DNA of 28,691 nucleotides, taken from contig CAZDSS010000027.1 in NCBI GenBank assembly GCA_964508185.1, positions 1 to 28,691 of the forward strand, in the 5' to 3' direction. This stretch comes from CAZDSS01 sp964508185. Lineage in GTDB: Bacteria; Pseudomonadota; Alphaproteobacteria; Sphingomonadales; Govanellaceae. The translations under genes and the position numbers were made by a program. Positions within the stretch are counted from its first letter, which is position 1. The number at the start of each line of letters is the position of its first letter. The notes beneath the pieces were generated by a model. The model did no database searches and had not been told where the DNA came from. It saw only the letters and a list, made by a program, of their open reading frames with translations. This document shows, piece by piece, positions 1 to 7,871 of the stretch.

Positions 1-1
1 C

Positions 2-685
2 TTCATCGTCATGGGCAAGACCAACCCTGACGCCCCGAAGCATCTGCAGCAGTCCATGGTGCTGGTGCCGCGGGATACGCCCGGCGTCGAAATCGTGCGC
101 CCGCTCACCGTTTTCGGCCATGACGATGCGCCCCACGGCCATGCCGAGATCCGGTTCACCAATGTGCGCGTGCCGGTGAGCAACATCCTTCTCGGCGAGG
201 GACGGGGCTTCGAGATCGCGCAGGGCCGCCTCGGCCCGGGCCGCATCCATCACTGCATGCGCGCCATCGGCCAGGCGGAGCGCGCGCTCGAATATCTCTG
301 CCGCCGCGCCGAAAGCCGCGTCGCCTTCGGGCGCAAGATCTCGGAATTCGATACCGTGCGGGCAGACATCGCTGATTCCCGCATGGAGATCGACCAGGCG
401 CGGCTCCTCACCCTGCGCGCGGCGCACATGATGGACACCGTCGGCAACAAGGCGGCGCGGACGGAAATCGCCATGATCAAGGTGGTCGCCCCCAACATGG
501 TCCAGCGCGTCATCGACCGGGCGATCCAGGTCCATGGCGCGGCCGGGGTCAGCGACGACTTCCCGCTCGCCCGCATGTTCGCCAACGCCCGCACCCTCCG
601 CTTCGTGGACGGCCCCGACGAGGTGCATCGCGAAGCCATCGCCAAGCTGGAACTGCGCAAGTATCAGGAACGGCGGGGATCCTGA
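2..685 (+). CDS. Acyl-CoA dehydrogenase, C-terminal part (5' end outside window)
   Basis: This is the C-terminal part of a flavin-dependent acyl-CoA dehydrogenase, which introduces an alpha-beta double bond into an acyl-CoA thioester using FAD. The reading frame is already open at the left edge, so the start lies upstream. Visible family motifs are the middle-domain stretch IRFTNVRVPVSNILLGEGRG, then the C-terminal helical domain with GRIHHCMRAIGQAERALE, RVAFGRKISEF and the FAD-contact region QVHGAAGVSDDFPLARMFA. The segment RFVDGPDEVH lies where the catalytic carboxylate sits in this family. It carries Asp rather than the usual Glu of YEGT-type enzymes, as in the ACAD10/ACAD11-like branch. 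The gene ends 9 nt before the stop of the convergent glutamate-synthase-like gene, and no terminator hairpin is obvious between them. The substrate cannot be read from this part. Family assignment is firm; the subfamily is inferred. Confidence 0.93.
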   Translation, partial: FIVMGKTNPDAPKHLQQSMVLVPRDTPGVEIVRPLTVFGHDDAPHGHAEIRFTNVRVPVSNILLGEGRGFEIAQGRLGPGRIHHCMRAIGQAERALEYLCRRAESRVAFGRKISEFDTVRADIADSRMEIDQARLLTLRAAHMMDTVGNKAARTEIAMIKVVAPNMVQRVIDRAIQVHGAAGVSDDFPLARMFANARTLRFVDGPDEVHREAIAKLELRKYQERRGS

Positions 686-694
686 TCCCCGCCC

Positions 695-2233
695 CTACGG
701 CGCCGCCGCCTGGTCCCAGGTCTGGGGCTTGGCGGGGGGCACCGGGTAGGGGTGCAGGCTTGCAAGCGACAGGCTGCGGCCGTCGGGCTGCACCACGCGG
801 CAATGTTCGCGGCGGAGCTCCCGGGGCTCGCGCACGCCGCATGAATGGGCGATGGTCCCCACCTCCTGAACCATGTTGCGGGCGTAGTTGGCGACCCGCT
901 CGCTCTTGTCGGATACCACAAGGCCGCGCTGCAGCCACGGGTCGTGGGTGGTGACCCCGGTCGGGCAGGTATTGCGGTTGCACTGCATGGCCTGGATGCA
1001 GCCGAGGGCGAACATGAAGCCGCGCGCGCAGTTGATGAAGTCCGCGCCGACGCAAAGCCCCCAGGCCACGGCGGGCGGGGTGATGAACTTGCCGGAGGCG
1101 ATCACCCGGATCCGCTCCTTGAGCCCCGCAGCCATCAGCTTGTCCACCACGATCGGCAGGCTCTCCCGGATGGTGAGGCCCACGAAATCCATGAGCGGCA
1201 TGGGCGCCGCGCCCGTGCCCCCGTCGGCGCTGTCCACGGTGATGAAATCGGGCGCTTCATGGATGTCGCGCCGGAGGATCGCCTCGACGAGCTCGTCGAG
1301 CCAGGCGGGGTCGCCGATCACCGTCTTGAAGCCCACGGGCAGGCCCGACACGTCCCGCACGTGATTGATGAAATTGAGAAGATCATCGACCGACGTGATC
1401 TCCGGAAAGCGGTTGGGGCTGACGGAATCGAGCCCCACCGGGATATGGCGGATGCGGGCGATCTCTTCCGTCACCTTCTCTCCCGGAAGCAGGCCGCCCT
1501 TGCCGGGCTTCGCCCCCTGGGACAGCTTGATCTCGATCATCTTCACCTGGGGGTGCGATGCGATCTCGCGCAGGCGCTCCTCGCTCAAGCTGCCGTCCGG
1601 GTTGCGCACGCCGTATTTGGCGGTGCCGATCTGGAACACGATGTCGGCGCCCCCTTCGAGATGCCAGGGCGCAAGCCCGCCTTCGCCAGTATTGAGCCAG
1701 ATCCCCGCCTTCTCCGCGCCGTGGGACAGGGCCTGCACGGCGGGCTTCGAGAGCGCTCCGTAGCTCATGCCCGAGATGTTGAAGAACGAGCGCGCGAGAT
1801 AGGGCTTCCTGGCGAACGGCCCGATCAGCATGGGCGCGGGCGGCACGGAATCCTCCGACAGCGTCGGATAGGCGGCGTTGACGAAGATGTAGGATCCGGG
1901 CGCGTTGGCATCGCGGGTGGAGCCGAAGGCGCCCGTATTGTCCACGTTCTTGGCGGCGCGATAGGCCCAGGACCGCTGCACGCGGTTGAAGGGCATCTCC
2001 TCCCGGTCCATGGCGAAGAAATACTGGCGGAAATATTCCCCGAGCCGCTCGAACAGATAGCGGAAGCGGCCGATCACCGGGAAAGTGCGGCGCACCGCGT
2101 GGGTCGCCTGATTGACGTCCACCACATACATCACGGCGACGGCGATCACTCCGGCAATCACCAGAAGAAGGACGATCCCGCCGAGAAAACTGGTGCCGAG
2201 ATCGATCCAGTACAGCACGCGTTCCATGGTCAT
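695..2233 (-). CDS. FMN-binding glutamate synthase family protein, membrane-anchored
   Basis: This is a 512-residue stand-alone protein built on the FMN and [3Fe-4S] synthase domain of glutamate synthase (GltB/GlxD type). It has no glutaminase domain. Residues ~12-36 form one hydrophobic membrane segment. The synthase barrel follows, with FNISGMSYGALSKPAV, LNTGEGGLAPWH, IEIKLSQGAKPGKGGLLPG and VDSADGGTGAAP. Three cysteines, C412, C418 and C423 in GCIQAMQCNRNTCPTG, have the spacing of the 3Fe-4S ligands of glutamate synthase. Proteins of this type are common in proteobacteria, and their physiological reaction is often unproven. A glutamate-synthase reaction with free ammonia or an unknown amine donor is only inference. 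ATG at 2233 is preceded by AAAGGGG at a long distance; a second in-frame ATG lies 6 nt downstream at 2227. The gene is divergent from the DUF885 lipoprotein gene. Confidence 0.9.
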   Translation of the reverse strand: MTMERVLYWIDLGTSFLGGIVLLLVIAGVIAVAVMYVVDVNQATHAVRRTFPVIGRFRYLFERLGEYFRQYFFAMDREEMPFNRVQRSWAYRAAKNVDNTGAFGSTRDANAPGSYIFVNAAYPTLSEDSVPPAPMLIGPFARKPYLARSFFNISGMSYGALSKPAVQALSHGAEKAGIWLNTGEGGLAPWHLEGGADIVFQIGTAKYGVRNPDGSLSEERLREIASHPQVKMIEIKLSQGAKPGKGGLLPGEKVTEEIARIRHIPVGLDSVSPNRFPEITSVDDLLNFINHVRDVSGLPVGFKTVIGDPAWLDELVEAILRRDIHEAPDFITVDSADGGTGAAPMPLMDFVGLTIRESLPIVVDKLMAAGLKERIRVIASGKFITPPAVAWGLCVGADFINCARGFMFALGCIQAMQCNRNTCPTGVTTHDPWLQRGLVVSDKSERVANYARNMVQEVGTIAHSCGVREPRELRREHCRVVQPDGRSLSLASLHPYPVPPAKPQTWDQAAAP

Positions 2234-2297
2234 TGCGAAAGCTTACCCCTTTCATGAAGGCCCGGGGGGATTATTGGGCTCCATTTTGCTATGCGAT

Positions 2298-2326
2298 TTG
2301 ATATAGCTATTGTTGAGAAGAATAAA
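2298..2326 (+). promoter_or_regulatory. Candidate sigma70-type promoter for the DUF885 lipoprotein gene
   Basis: TTGATA at 2298-2303 and AATAAA at 2321-2326 are separated by 17 bp. They match 5 of 6 and 4 of 6 bases of the sigma70 consensus. The site lies in an AT-richer island of an otherwise GC-rich intergenic region and would give a leader of about 90 nt. It is inferred from sequence only. Confidence 0.4.
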
Positions 2327-2422
2327 ACCGGCCCCTGCCGCGGGTGACGACCGGCCGGGGGACGCGGGCGGTGCCGGGGATCGACTTGATTGCATGACAG
2401 CAAAGAAAAAGGGACACGGCAC

Positions 2423-4291
2423 ATGAAGAAACCGTACATCCTCTCCGCCGCGCTGGCGCTATTGCTCACCGTCGGTTGTGCCGAGCAGCAGACCGCCTCC
2501 AATACCGGGACGATGGCGGATCAAACCGCGTCCGCCGCCGATGCCGCCCAGTCGGAGACCGAACGCCTCAATGCCTTCTTCGAGGAGGTGTTCGAGCGCG
2601 ACGTCGCCCGCAGTCCCATGTACGAGACCTATCTCGGCGGCAAGCGGAATTACGGCGAGCTCGACGACATCAGCGAAAAGCGGCAGGACGAGGACATCGC
2701 CCTCGTCAAGGCGGACCTCAAGCGGCTCCGCAGCTTCGACTACGACAAGCTCGACGACGACGCCAAGCTCAGCTACCGCATCTTCGAGACCCTGAGCGAG
2801 CGCGAGATCGAGGGCGATCGCTGGCGCCATCACGATTATCCCGTGAACCAGATGTTCGGCTGGCAGTCGGAACTTCCGGCCTTCTTCATCACCGCCCATC
2901 AGGTCGATGACGTGAGCGACGCCGAGGCCTATGTGTCGCGCCTCAACCAGGTCGATCGCTTCATGGGCCAGCTGATCGACGGGGTGAAGCTCCGCGCGAG
3001 CAAGGGCGTTCTGCCGCCGCGCTTCGTCTTCCCCACGGTGATCGAGAATTCGCGCCACGTGATCACGGGCGCACCCTTCGACGAAAGCGGCGAAGACAGC
3101 GCCCTCATGGCCGACTTCCGCGGCAAGGTCGAGGCGCTCGACATTTCGGCCGAGGAGAAGAAGCGCCTCATCGACGCCGGCATCGATGCGCTCCGCACCA
3201 GCGTGCGGCCCGCCTACGAGCGGCTGATCGCCACCTTGACCGAGCTCGAGAAGCAGGCGACCACCGACGACGGCGCGTGGAAGCTTCCCGACGGCGACAA
3301 GTTCTACGCCTTCCGCCTGCGCGCCATGACCACCACCGACATGACGGCGGACGAGATCCACGAATTCGGCCTCAAGGAGACCGCGCGGATACAGGCGGAA
3401 ATGCGCGAGATCATGAAGAAGGTGGGCTTCAAGGGCACGCTCAGGGAATTCTTCGCCTATCTCGACAAGGACCCGCGCTTCTACTACCCGCAGTCCGAGG
3501 AGGGCAAGGCGCGCTACATCGCCGAGGCCAACCGCTATATCGAGGGCATGCGCGGCAAGCTCGGCGAATTCTTCGAGGTCCTGCCGCAGGCGGATGTGGA
3601 GGTGCGCGCCGTCGAGCCGTTCCGCGAGAAGGGCGCGCCCGGCGCCTTCTACCAGCCGCCGGCGCTGGACGGCAGCCGGCCCGCCTATTTCTACGTCAAC
3701 ACCCACGACATGAAGGCCATGCCCACCTATCAGCTGGAGGCGCTGGTCTATCACGAGGCGATCCCGGGCCATCACCTGCAGATCGCCATCGCCCAGGAGC
3801 TGGAGAACGTTCCCATGTTCCGCAAGATGGCGGACTTCACCGCCTTCATCGAGGGCTGGGGCCTTTACGCCGAGCGGCTCGGCAAGGACATGGGCTTCTA
3901 CGAGGATCCCTATTCGGACTTCGGGCGACTCGCCATGGAGATCTGGCGCGCCGGGCGGCTTGTGGTCGACACCGGCATCCACGCCAAGCGCTGGACCCGG
4001 GAGCAGGCCATCGCGTGGCTTGCGGAAAACACCCCCATCGCCGAAGGGGACAATATCCGCGAGGTCGAGCGCTATATCGTGTTGCCCGGACAGGCCACGG
4101 CCTACAAGATCGGCATGACCCGGATCCTGGAGCTCCGCGAGCGGGCCCGCAAGGCCCTCGGCGACCGCTTCGACATCCGCGCCTTCCACAATGTGGTGCT
4201 CCGCGACGGCGCCCTGCCGCTCAATGTCCTCGAACAGAACGTGGAGGACTGGATCGCGCAGCAGGGGCAGGACTTGGCCGCGGCCCAGTGA
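2423..4291 (+). CDS. DUF885 family lipoprotein (putative metallopeptidase)
   Basis: This is a 622-residue DUF885 protein. The family has a thermolysin-like HEXXH-type helix and is thought to be a metal-dependent hydrolase or peptidase. The motif YHEAIPGHHLQ lies at about residues 443-453, with H444, E445 and H450/H451 as likely metal and catalytic residues. FIEGWGLYAERLG and the C-terminal PGQATAYKIGM are the other conserved blocks. The chosen ATG at 2423 starts MKKPYILSAALALLLTVGC, a lipoprotein signal peptide with a lipobox ending in Cys19, so the mature protein should be anchored in the envelope. An upstream in-frame ATG at 2390 would add 11 polar residues before the signal and is less likely. 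AAAGGGA lies about 10 nt before 2423. The gene appears monocistronic, with a candidate promoter upstream and a hairpin 50 nt downstream. The substrate is unknown. Confidence 0.92.
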   Translation: MKKPYILSAALALLLTVGCAEQQTASNTGTMADQTASAADAAQSETERLNAFFEEVFERDVARSPMYETYLGGKRNYGELDDISEKRQDEDIALVKADLKRLRSFDYDKLDDDAKLSYRIFETLSEREIEGDRWRHHDYPVNQMFGWQSELPAFFITAHQVDDVSDAEAYVSRLNQVDRFMGQLIDGVKLRASKGVLPPRFVFPTVIENSRHVITGAPFDESGEDSALMADFRGKVEALDISAEEKKRLIDAGIDALRTSVRPAYERLIATLTELEKQATTDDGAWKLPDGDKFYAFRLRAMTTTDMTADEIHEFGLKETARIQAEMREIMKKVGFKGTLREFFAYLDKDPRFYYPQSEEGKARYIAEANRYIEGMRGKLGEFFEVLPQADVEVRAVEPFREKGAPGAFYQPPALDGSRPAYFYVNTHDMKAMPTYQLEALVYHEAIPGHHLQIAIAQELENVPMFRKMADFTAFIEGWGLYAERLGKDMGFYEDPYSDFGRLAMEIWRAGRLVVDTGIHAKRWTREQAIAWLAENTPIAEGDNIREVERYIVLPGQATAYKIGMTRILELRERARKALGDRFDIRAFHNVVLRDGALPLNVLEQNVEDWIAQQGQDLAAAQ

Positions 4292-4341
4292 CCCTGCGGC
4301 CGGGCGCTACATAGAACGGATTATATTCAGCGAACAGTGCA

Positions 4342-4380
4342 GGCCGGCGCCGAATCGGTGTCGGCCCGTTCTTCTTCATT
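4342..4380 (+). terminator. Probable Rho-independent terminator after the DUF885 gene
   Basis: GGCCGGCGCC at 4342-4351 pairs with GGTGTCGGCC at 4357-4366. This makes a 10-bp stem with two G-U wobbles and the 5-nt loop GAATC. A pyrimidine-rich tail, CGTTCTTCTTCATTTC, follows. The tail is not a pure T-run, so efficiency is uncertain. Confidence 0.5.
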
Positions 4381-4430
4381 TCGAATCACCGGGCGCGCGA
4401 GCGGCTCGAATCACCGGGCGCGCGAGCGGC
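4381..4430. repeat. Perfect 25-bp tandem direct repeat, two copies
   Basis: The 25-bp unit at 4381-4405 (beginning TCGAATCACC and ending GCGAGCGGC) is repeated without mismatch at 4406-4430. It lies in the intergenic region between the DUF885 gene and the 68-aa gene, directly after the terminator-like hairpin. A third partial unit is not present. It looks like a recent slippage duplication; no function can be assigned. Confidence 0.9.
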
Positions 4431-4579
4431 GTCGCTTGAACGGCGGGCCGATCGCACTATCTCTCAACTAAAGCCCTGCCATCAAAATGCTGTAACACGG
4501 GCCTGCTATTTCCTTTGACAGGACAAGGCCGCAATGCCAGACCAAAGGCATATTCCTTAATAAATGTGCGAGGATCGAA

Positions 4580-4786
4580 ATGAAGTCAGCCCTGCATATG
4601 GGCTATGACGCCGACGGGGTTCGGCGCGTGGCCCGGACCCTCTTGCGCCATGTGCGTCCCGACGACCGCCAGACGGCGATGGAGCTTCTGAACAGCCGTC
4701 TTGGAACCTATGTGGCGGACAAGTCCCTCCTGTGGTCGGAGGTGGAAAGCCACTTCGCCGAGGCGGCGGAGGTCGAGATCGCGTGA
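4580..4786 (+). CDS. Small hypothetical protein, 68 aa
   Basis: This is an unrecognised 68-residue protein. It is mostly charged and predicted helical, with RRVARTLLRHVRPDDRQTAM followed by a Trp-containing acidic C-terminus (SLLWSEVESHFAEAAEVEIA). There is no signal peptide, membrane segment or cysteine pair. GAGGA is centred about 7 nt before the ATG, a good ribosome-binding site, and codon use resembles the neighbours, so translation is plausible. TTGACA is present at 4515-4520, but the -10 position 17 bp later (CAGACC) is poor. The gene is convergent with mmcB, with stops about 10 nt apart. The composition would fit a small soluble helical or regulatory protein, but no family can be named. 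Confidence 0.65.
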   Translation: MKSALHMGYDADGVRRVARTLLRHVRPDDRQTAMELLNSRLGTYVADKSLLWSEVESHFAEAAEVEIA

Positions 4787-4796
4787 CCGCGGCGAG

Positions 4797-5285
4797 TCAC
4801 GGCATGGGATCGAGGACGATCGCCAGGCGCCGCGCCGCCTTGCGGGCGAAGCGCAATGTCTCGGCCCGGCGGCGTGACATGCTCATGCGGAACTCGGCGG
4901 CGCTCCTGATGATCGCCGCCTGAAAGCGGTCGGCGAGGATGAGGCCCGTGCGCTCGGGCAGATAGTCGGGTTCATCCAGCAGCGCGCGCGGAAATTCCGG
5001 CGGCACCGCGAAATAGAAGCTGTCGCAGAAGGCGAGATATTCGGTCCATTTGCCGTCGCGCTTGAGATCGACGGGCGAGGTCTTGATCTCGACCGCGATC
5101 ATCATCCCCCGCTGGTTGAGGGCCGCCACATCGACTCTGAGCCCATTCCCCAGCTTGAATTCCAGAAGGGGCGCATAGCCCATGTCCATGAGCAGGCGCG
5201 AGACGCCGCGGGCGACGTCCTGCGCCGTCTGGGGCGCGCCGCCGCCTGCGGGCATGTCGTGAAAGGGCAGGATCGGCTGGGACAT
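4797..5285 (-). CDS. mmcB: MmcB family DNA repair-associated protein
   Basis: This is a 162-residue protein of the MmcB (DUF1052) family. In Caulobacter it is a DNA-damage-responsive protein linked to mutagenesis and mitomycin C resistance, with a PD-(D/E)XK nuclease-like fold. The nuclease-like signature is visible as D52 in GLRVDVAAL and E66-I-K68 in MMIAVEIKTS, followed by WTEYLAFCDSFYFAVPPEFP. A basic C-terminal tail (MSRRRAETLRFARKAARRL) may contact nucleic acid. The start ATG at 5285 has only a weak AAGGCGGG upstream. The gene lies 16 nt downstream of msrB on the same strand and probably shares its transcript. No alphaproteobacterial SOS box (GTTC-N7-GTTC) is visible near it, so DNA-damage control is not evident here. 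Family assignment is confident; the function is carried over from Caulobacter. Confidence 0.88.
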   Translation of the reverse strand: MSQPILPFHDMPAGGGAPQTAQDVARGVSRLLMDMGYAPLLEFKLGNGLRVDVAALNQRGMMIAVEIKTSPVDLKRDGKWTEYLAFCDSFYFAVPPEFPRALLDEPDYLPERTGLILADRFQAAIIRSAAEFRMSMSRRRAETLRFARKAARRLAIVLDPMP

Positions 5286-5301
5286 GGCGCGCCCGCCTTG
5301 C

Positions 5302-5706
5302 TCACTCGTCTGTCCGGGGCTCGAGCTTCAGCGCCAGGCTGTTCATGCAGTAGCGCTCGCCCGTGGGCTCGGGCCCGTCGGGGAAGACATGGCCGAGATG
5401 GGCGCCGCAGCGGGCGCAAAGGGCTTCCGTCCGCACCATGCCATGGCTGGTATCGGTGCAGGTTTCGATGTTCTGCGGGTCGATGGGGGCATAGAAGCTC
5501 GGCCAGCCGGAGCCCGAATCATATTTGGTCTCCGACGAGAACAGGGGCGTGCCGCAGCAGACGCAGTGATAGGTCCCCGGCGTCTTGGTGTTCCAGTAGC
5601 GGCCGGTGAAGGCGCGCTCCGTGGCGCCGCGGCGGGTCACCGCATATTCGTCCGGACTGAGGCGCGCGCGCCATTCCGCGTCTGACAAAGTGAGCTTGTC
5701 GGCCAT
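5302..5706 (-). CDS. msrB: Peptide-methionine (R)-S-oxide reductase
   Basis: MsrB reduces the R epimer of methionine sulfoxide in proteins using thioredoxin, which repairs oxidative damage in the cytoplasm. The 134-residue length is typical of a single-domain MsrB. Two CXXC zinc sites are visible: C48/C51 in YHCVCCGTPLF and C97/C100 in CARCGAHLGHVFPDG. The active site is C120 in GERYCMNSLAL, with the substrate-binding stretch GSGWPSFYAPI. There is no signal peptide. GGAGG lies 11 nt before the ATG at 5706. The downstream gene mmcB follows after 16 nt, so the two are probably co-transcribed. The upstream neighbour is a divergent symporter gene. Confidence 0.96.
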   Translation of the reverse strand: MADKLTLSDAEWRARLSPDEYAVTRRGATERAFTGRYWNTKTPGTYHCVCCGTPLFSSETKYDSGSGWPSFYAPIDPQNIETCTDTSHGMVRTEALCARCGAHLGHVFPDGPEPTGERYCMNSLALKLEPRTDE

Positions 5707-5829
5707 TTTCTCGCATCCTCCGGTGAAAAATCCGTCGATTCTTTGCTATGTTGGCCCGTCACGCGGCGGCTGCAAGGCGGCGCGCGACGCAGGGGTGGAA
5801 GAAATCATAGCATAGAGGGGAGCAACCAC

Positions 5830-7098
5830 ATGCCGCATCGCCATGCCTATATCCTGCTCGGCTTCATCATCCTCGGGGCCGTGGCGGGGATACTCTCGGG
5901 CTGGATCTGGGGCGAGCGCATGGTGGCGGTCGAATGGATGGGCCGGCTCTTCCTCGACGCCCTCAAGATGCTGATCCTGCCGTTGCTCCTCGCCGCCGTG
6001 GTGAGCGGGGTCGCGGCGCTCGGCGACGTGCGCAAGCTCGGCCGCGTGGGCGGCGCGACGGTCGCCTGGTACGCCTTGTCCACGGGCCTCGCCGTGCTCA
6101 TCGGCCTCATCATGGTGAACCTCATCCAGCCCGGCGTCGGCATCGCGCCGCCCGAGGGCGCCGCCTCCCCCGATCTCATGGAAAAGGCCAGCATGGGCGC
6201 GGCGGACATCCTCCTCTCCCTCGTCGCGCCCAATCTGGTGGCGGCGGCGGCGGACATGAACCTGCTGCCCCTGATCCTGTTCGCGATCGTCCTCGCCGCG
6301 GCGCTCACCACCATCGGCGACATGGGCAAGCCGCTTCTCGATTTCTTCTCGAGCCTCAACGAAGCCATGATGAAGCTCGTGATCTGGCTGATGTATCTCG
6401 CACCCGTCGGCATCTTCGGCCTGATCGCGGCCCGCCTCGGCAAGGCGGGCGGTGGCGACGCCCTGCTCGCGGAAATTCACGCCGTGGGGCTCCATGTGGC
6501 GACGGTGCTCTCCGGCCTTGCCGTCCATACCCTTGTGCTCATCGCCTGCATGGTGCTGATCGGCCGCCGGGGGTTCGATTTCATCCTCAAGATGGGCCGC
6601 GCCTTGGTTACCGCCTTCGGCACGGCGAGTTCAACGGCGACGCTGCCGCTCACCATGGAATGCGCCCGCGAGGCGGGGGTGGACGAGCGCGCGGTGCGCT
6701 TCGTCATTCCGCTCGGCAGCACCATCAACATGAACGGCACCGCGCTCTATGAGGCTGCGGCGGCCATGTTCATCGCCCAGGCCTATGGCGTCGATCTCGG
6801 CATCGGGGCGCAGGCGATCATCTTCCTCACCGCGACGCTCGCCGCCATCGGCGCGGCCGGCATCCCCGAAGCGGGGCTCGTGACCATGGTGATCGTGCTC
6901 AACGCGGTGGGCCTGCCCATCGAAGGGATCGGCCTTCTGCTCGCCGTGGACTGGTTCCTCGACCGTTTCCGCACGGTGGTCAATGTCTGGGGCGATGCGG
7001 TGGGCGCCACCATCATCCACCGCATCCTGCCGGATCTCACGGGCGAGGATGACCCTGAGCCCGAAGCGGCGGGCGCTATCCGCGAAACTCGTCCTTGA
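5830..7098 (+). CDS. Dicarboxylate/amino acid:cation symporter (DAACS family)
   Basis: This is a 422-residue inner-membrane secondary transporter of the DAACS (GltP/DctA-like) family, which couples uptake of C4-dicarboxylates or acidic amino acids to Na+ or H+. It has about eight hydrophobic segments and the family's core motifs: the Ser/Thr-rich reentrant loop TASSTATLP near residue 265, NMNGTALYE near 299, GIPEAGLV, and DRFRTVVNVWGDAVGA near 377, which binds substrate and cation. ATG at 5830 is chosen because AGAGGGGAG precedes it by about 6 nt and the hydrophobic segment begins directly after it. An in-frame extension upstream to 5743 adds a basic, non-conserved stretch and is unlikely. 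The 3' end overlaps the 3' end of the convergent glyoxalase II gene by 23 nt. Substrate specificity cannot be decided from sequence. Confidence 0.94.
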   Translation: MPHRHAYILLGFIILGAVAGILSGWIWGERMVAVEWMGRLFLDALKMLILPLLLAAVVSGVAALGDVRKLGRVGGATVAWYALSTGLAVLIGLIMVNLIQPGVGIAPPEGAASPDLMEKASMGAADILLSLVAPNLVAAAADMNLLPLILFAIVLAAALTTIGDMGKPLLDFFSSLNEAMMKLVIWLMYLAPVGIFGLIAARLGKAGGGDALLAEIHAVGLHVATVLSGLAVHTLVLIACMVLIGRRGFDFILKMGRALVTAFGTASSTATLPLTMECAREAGVDERAVRFVIPLGSTINMNGTALYEAAAAMFIAQAYGVDLGIGAQAIIFLTATLAAIGAAGIPEAGLVTMVIVLNAVGLPIEGIGLLLAVDWFLDRFRTVVNVWGDAVGATIIHRILPDLTGEDDPEPEAAGAIRETRP

Positions 7099-7849
7099 GC
7101 GCCCGGGTGCGGGCAAAGACGGCGACGTCGTCCGCATCCGTCAGCCCGAGATTGCGGCGAATCTCGGCGCTCCCCGGGCGAAGGAAGGGGTTGGTCCTCC
7201 GCTCCTCGCCAAGGAGGGACGGCACGGTGGGCTTGCCCTCGGCGCGGCGCGCGCGCACCTCTTCCATCCGCTGCCGCAGCGCGGCGTTGTCGGGCTCGAC
7301 TGACAGGGCGAAGCGGCCGTTCGATTCCGTATATTCGTGGGCGCAATAGACCCGGGTCTCGTCCGGAAGCCGCAGAAGCTTCGAAAGGGACGTCCACATC
7401 TGGTCGGGCGTCCCCTCGAAGAGTCGCCCGCAGCCCATGGCGAACAGGGTATCGCCGCAGAACAGTGCGTCGGATCCCCCGAACCAGTAGGCGATATGGC
7501 CGCGGGTATGGCCGGGAACGTCGAAGATTTCCGCTTCCGCCGACCCCAGGGCGAAGCGATCCCCGTCGCCGAGGGCGATGTCGATCCCGGGAATGCGGTC
7601 GCTATCAGCCCTGGGGCCGACGATCACGCAGCCCGTCGCGTCCTTGATCTCCAGATTGCCGCCCACATGGTCGCCGTGATGATGGGTGTTCAGGATATGG
7701 GTGATCGTCCATCCCCGCCGCCGCGCTTCCTCCAGAACCGGGCCGGCGACGGCGGGATCGACCGCCGCCGTCTGCCCTGTCGCCGGGTCATGGGCGAGAT
7801 AGACGTAATTGTCGCTGAGGACCGGAATCTGGACGATTTCCAGCGGCAT
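7076..7849 (-). CDS. gloB: Hydroxyacylglutathione hydrolase (glyoxalase II)
   Basis: Glyoxalase II hydrolyses S-D-lactoylglutathione to D-lactate and glutathione, the second step of methylglyoxal detoxification. The 257-residue protein has the metallo-beta-lactamase fold with the binuclear metal motif THHHGDHVGG at residues 55-64. It also has the later ligands in VPGHTRGHIAYW, FCGDTLFAMGCGRLFEGT and YCAHEYTESN. The C-terminal half, with NPFLRPGSAEIR, belongs to the glutathione-binding helical domain. ATG at 7849 is preferred because GGGAG lies 7 nt upstream and the conserved N-terminus (LEIVQIPVLSDNYVYL) begins there; a longer in-frame start at 7885 overlaps the upstream gene. It follows the tricorn-like protease gene after 22 nt and is probably in the same operon, although no functional link is obvious. 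Confidence 0.95.
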   Translation of the reverse strand: MPLEIVQIPVLSDNYVYLAHDPATGQTAAVDPAVAGPVLEEARRRGWTITHILNTHHHGDHVGGNLEIKDATGCVIVGPRADSDRIPGIDIALGDGDRFALGSAEAEIFDVPGHTRGHIAYWFGGSDALFCGDTLFAMGCGRLFEGTPDQMWTSLSKLLRLPDETRVYCAHEYTESNGRFALSVEPDNAALRQRMEEVRARRAEGKPTVPSLLGEERRTNPFLRPGSAEIRRNLGLTDADDVAVFARTRALKDEFRG

Positions 7850-7871
7850 TTCTGAACTCCCAATGATCTTG

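Noticed and set aside
845..2257. Plus-strand open frame of 470 codons opposite the glutamate-synthase-like gene
   Set aside because: The minus-strand frame has the FMN-domain motifs and Cys ligands; the plus-strand frame has none.
2325..2370. GC-rich inverted repeat (CCGGCC copies) before the DUF885 gene as a terminator or riboswitch
   Set aside because: Pairing is short and interrupted, and no minus-strand gene lies upstream to be terminated; it is probably incidental to GC-rich sequence.
2459..4189. Long minus-strand open frame (576 codons) opposite the DUF885 gene
   Set aside because: It is a high-GC shadow of a clear gene with conserved motifs, and its own translation has no recognisable domain or ribosome-binding site.
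4515..4543. TTGACA at 4515-4520 as promoter of the 68-aa gene
   Set aside because: The -10 position at the right spacing is CAGACC, too poor to call a promoter.
4797..5829. Alphaproteobacterial SOS box (GTTC-N7-GTTC) expected near mmcB
   Set aside because: No matching site was seen upstream of mmcB or of the msrB-mmcB pair.
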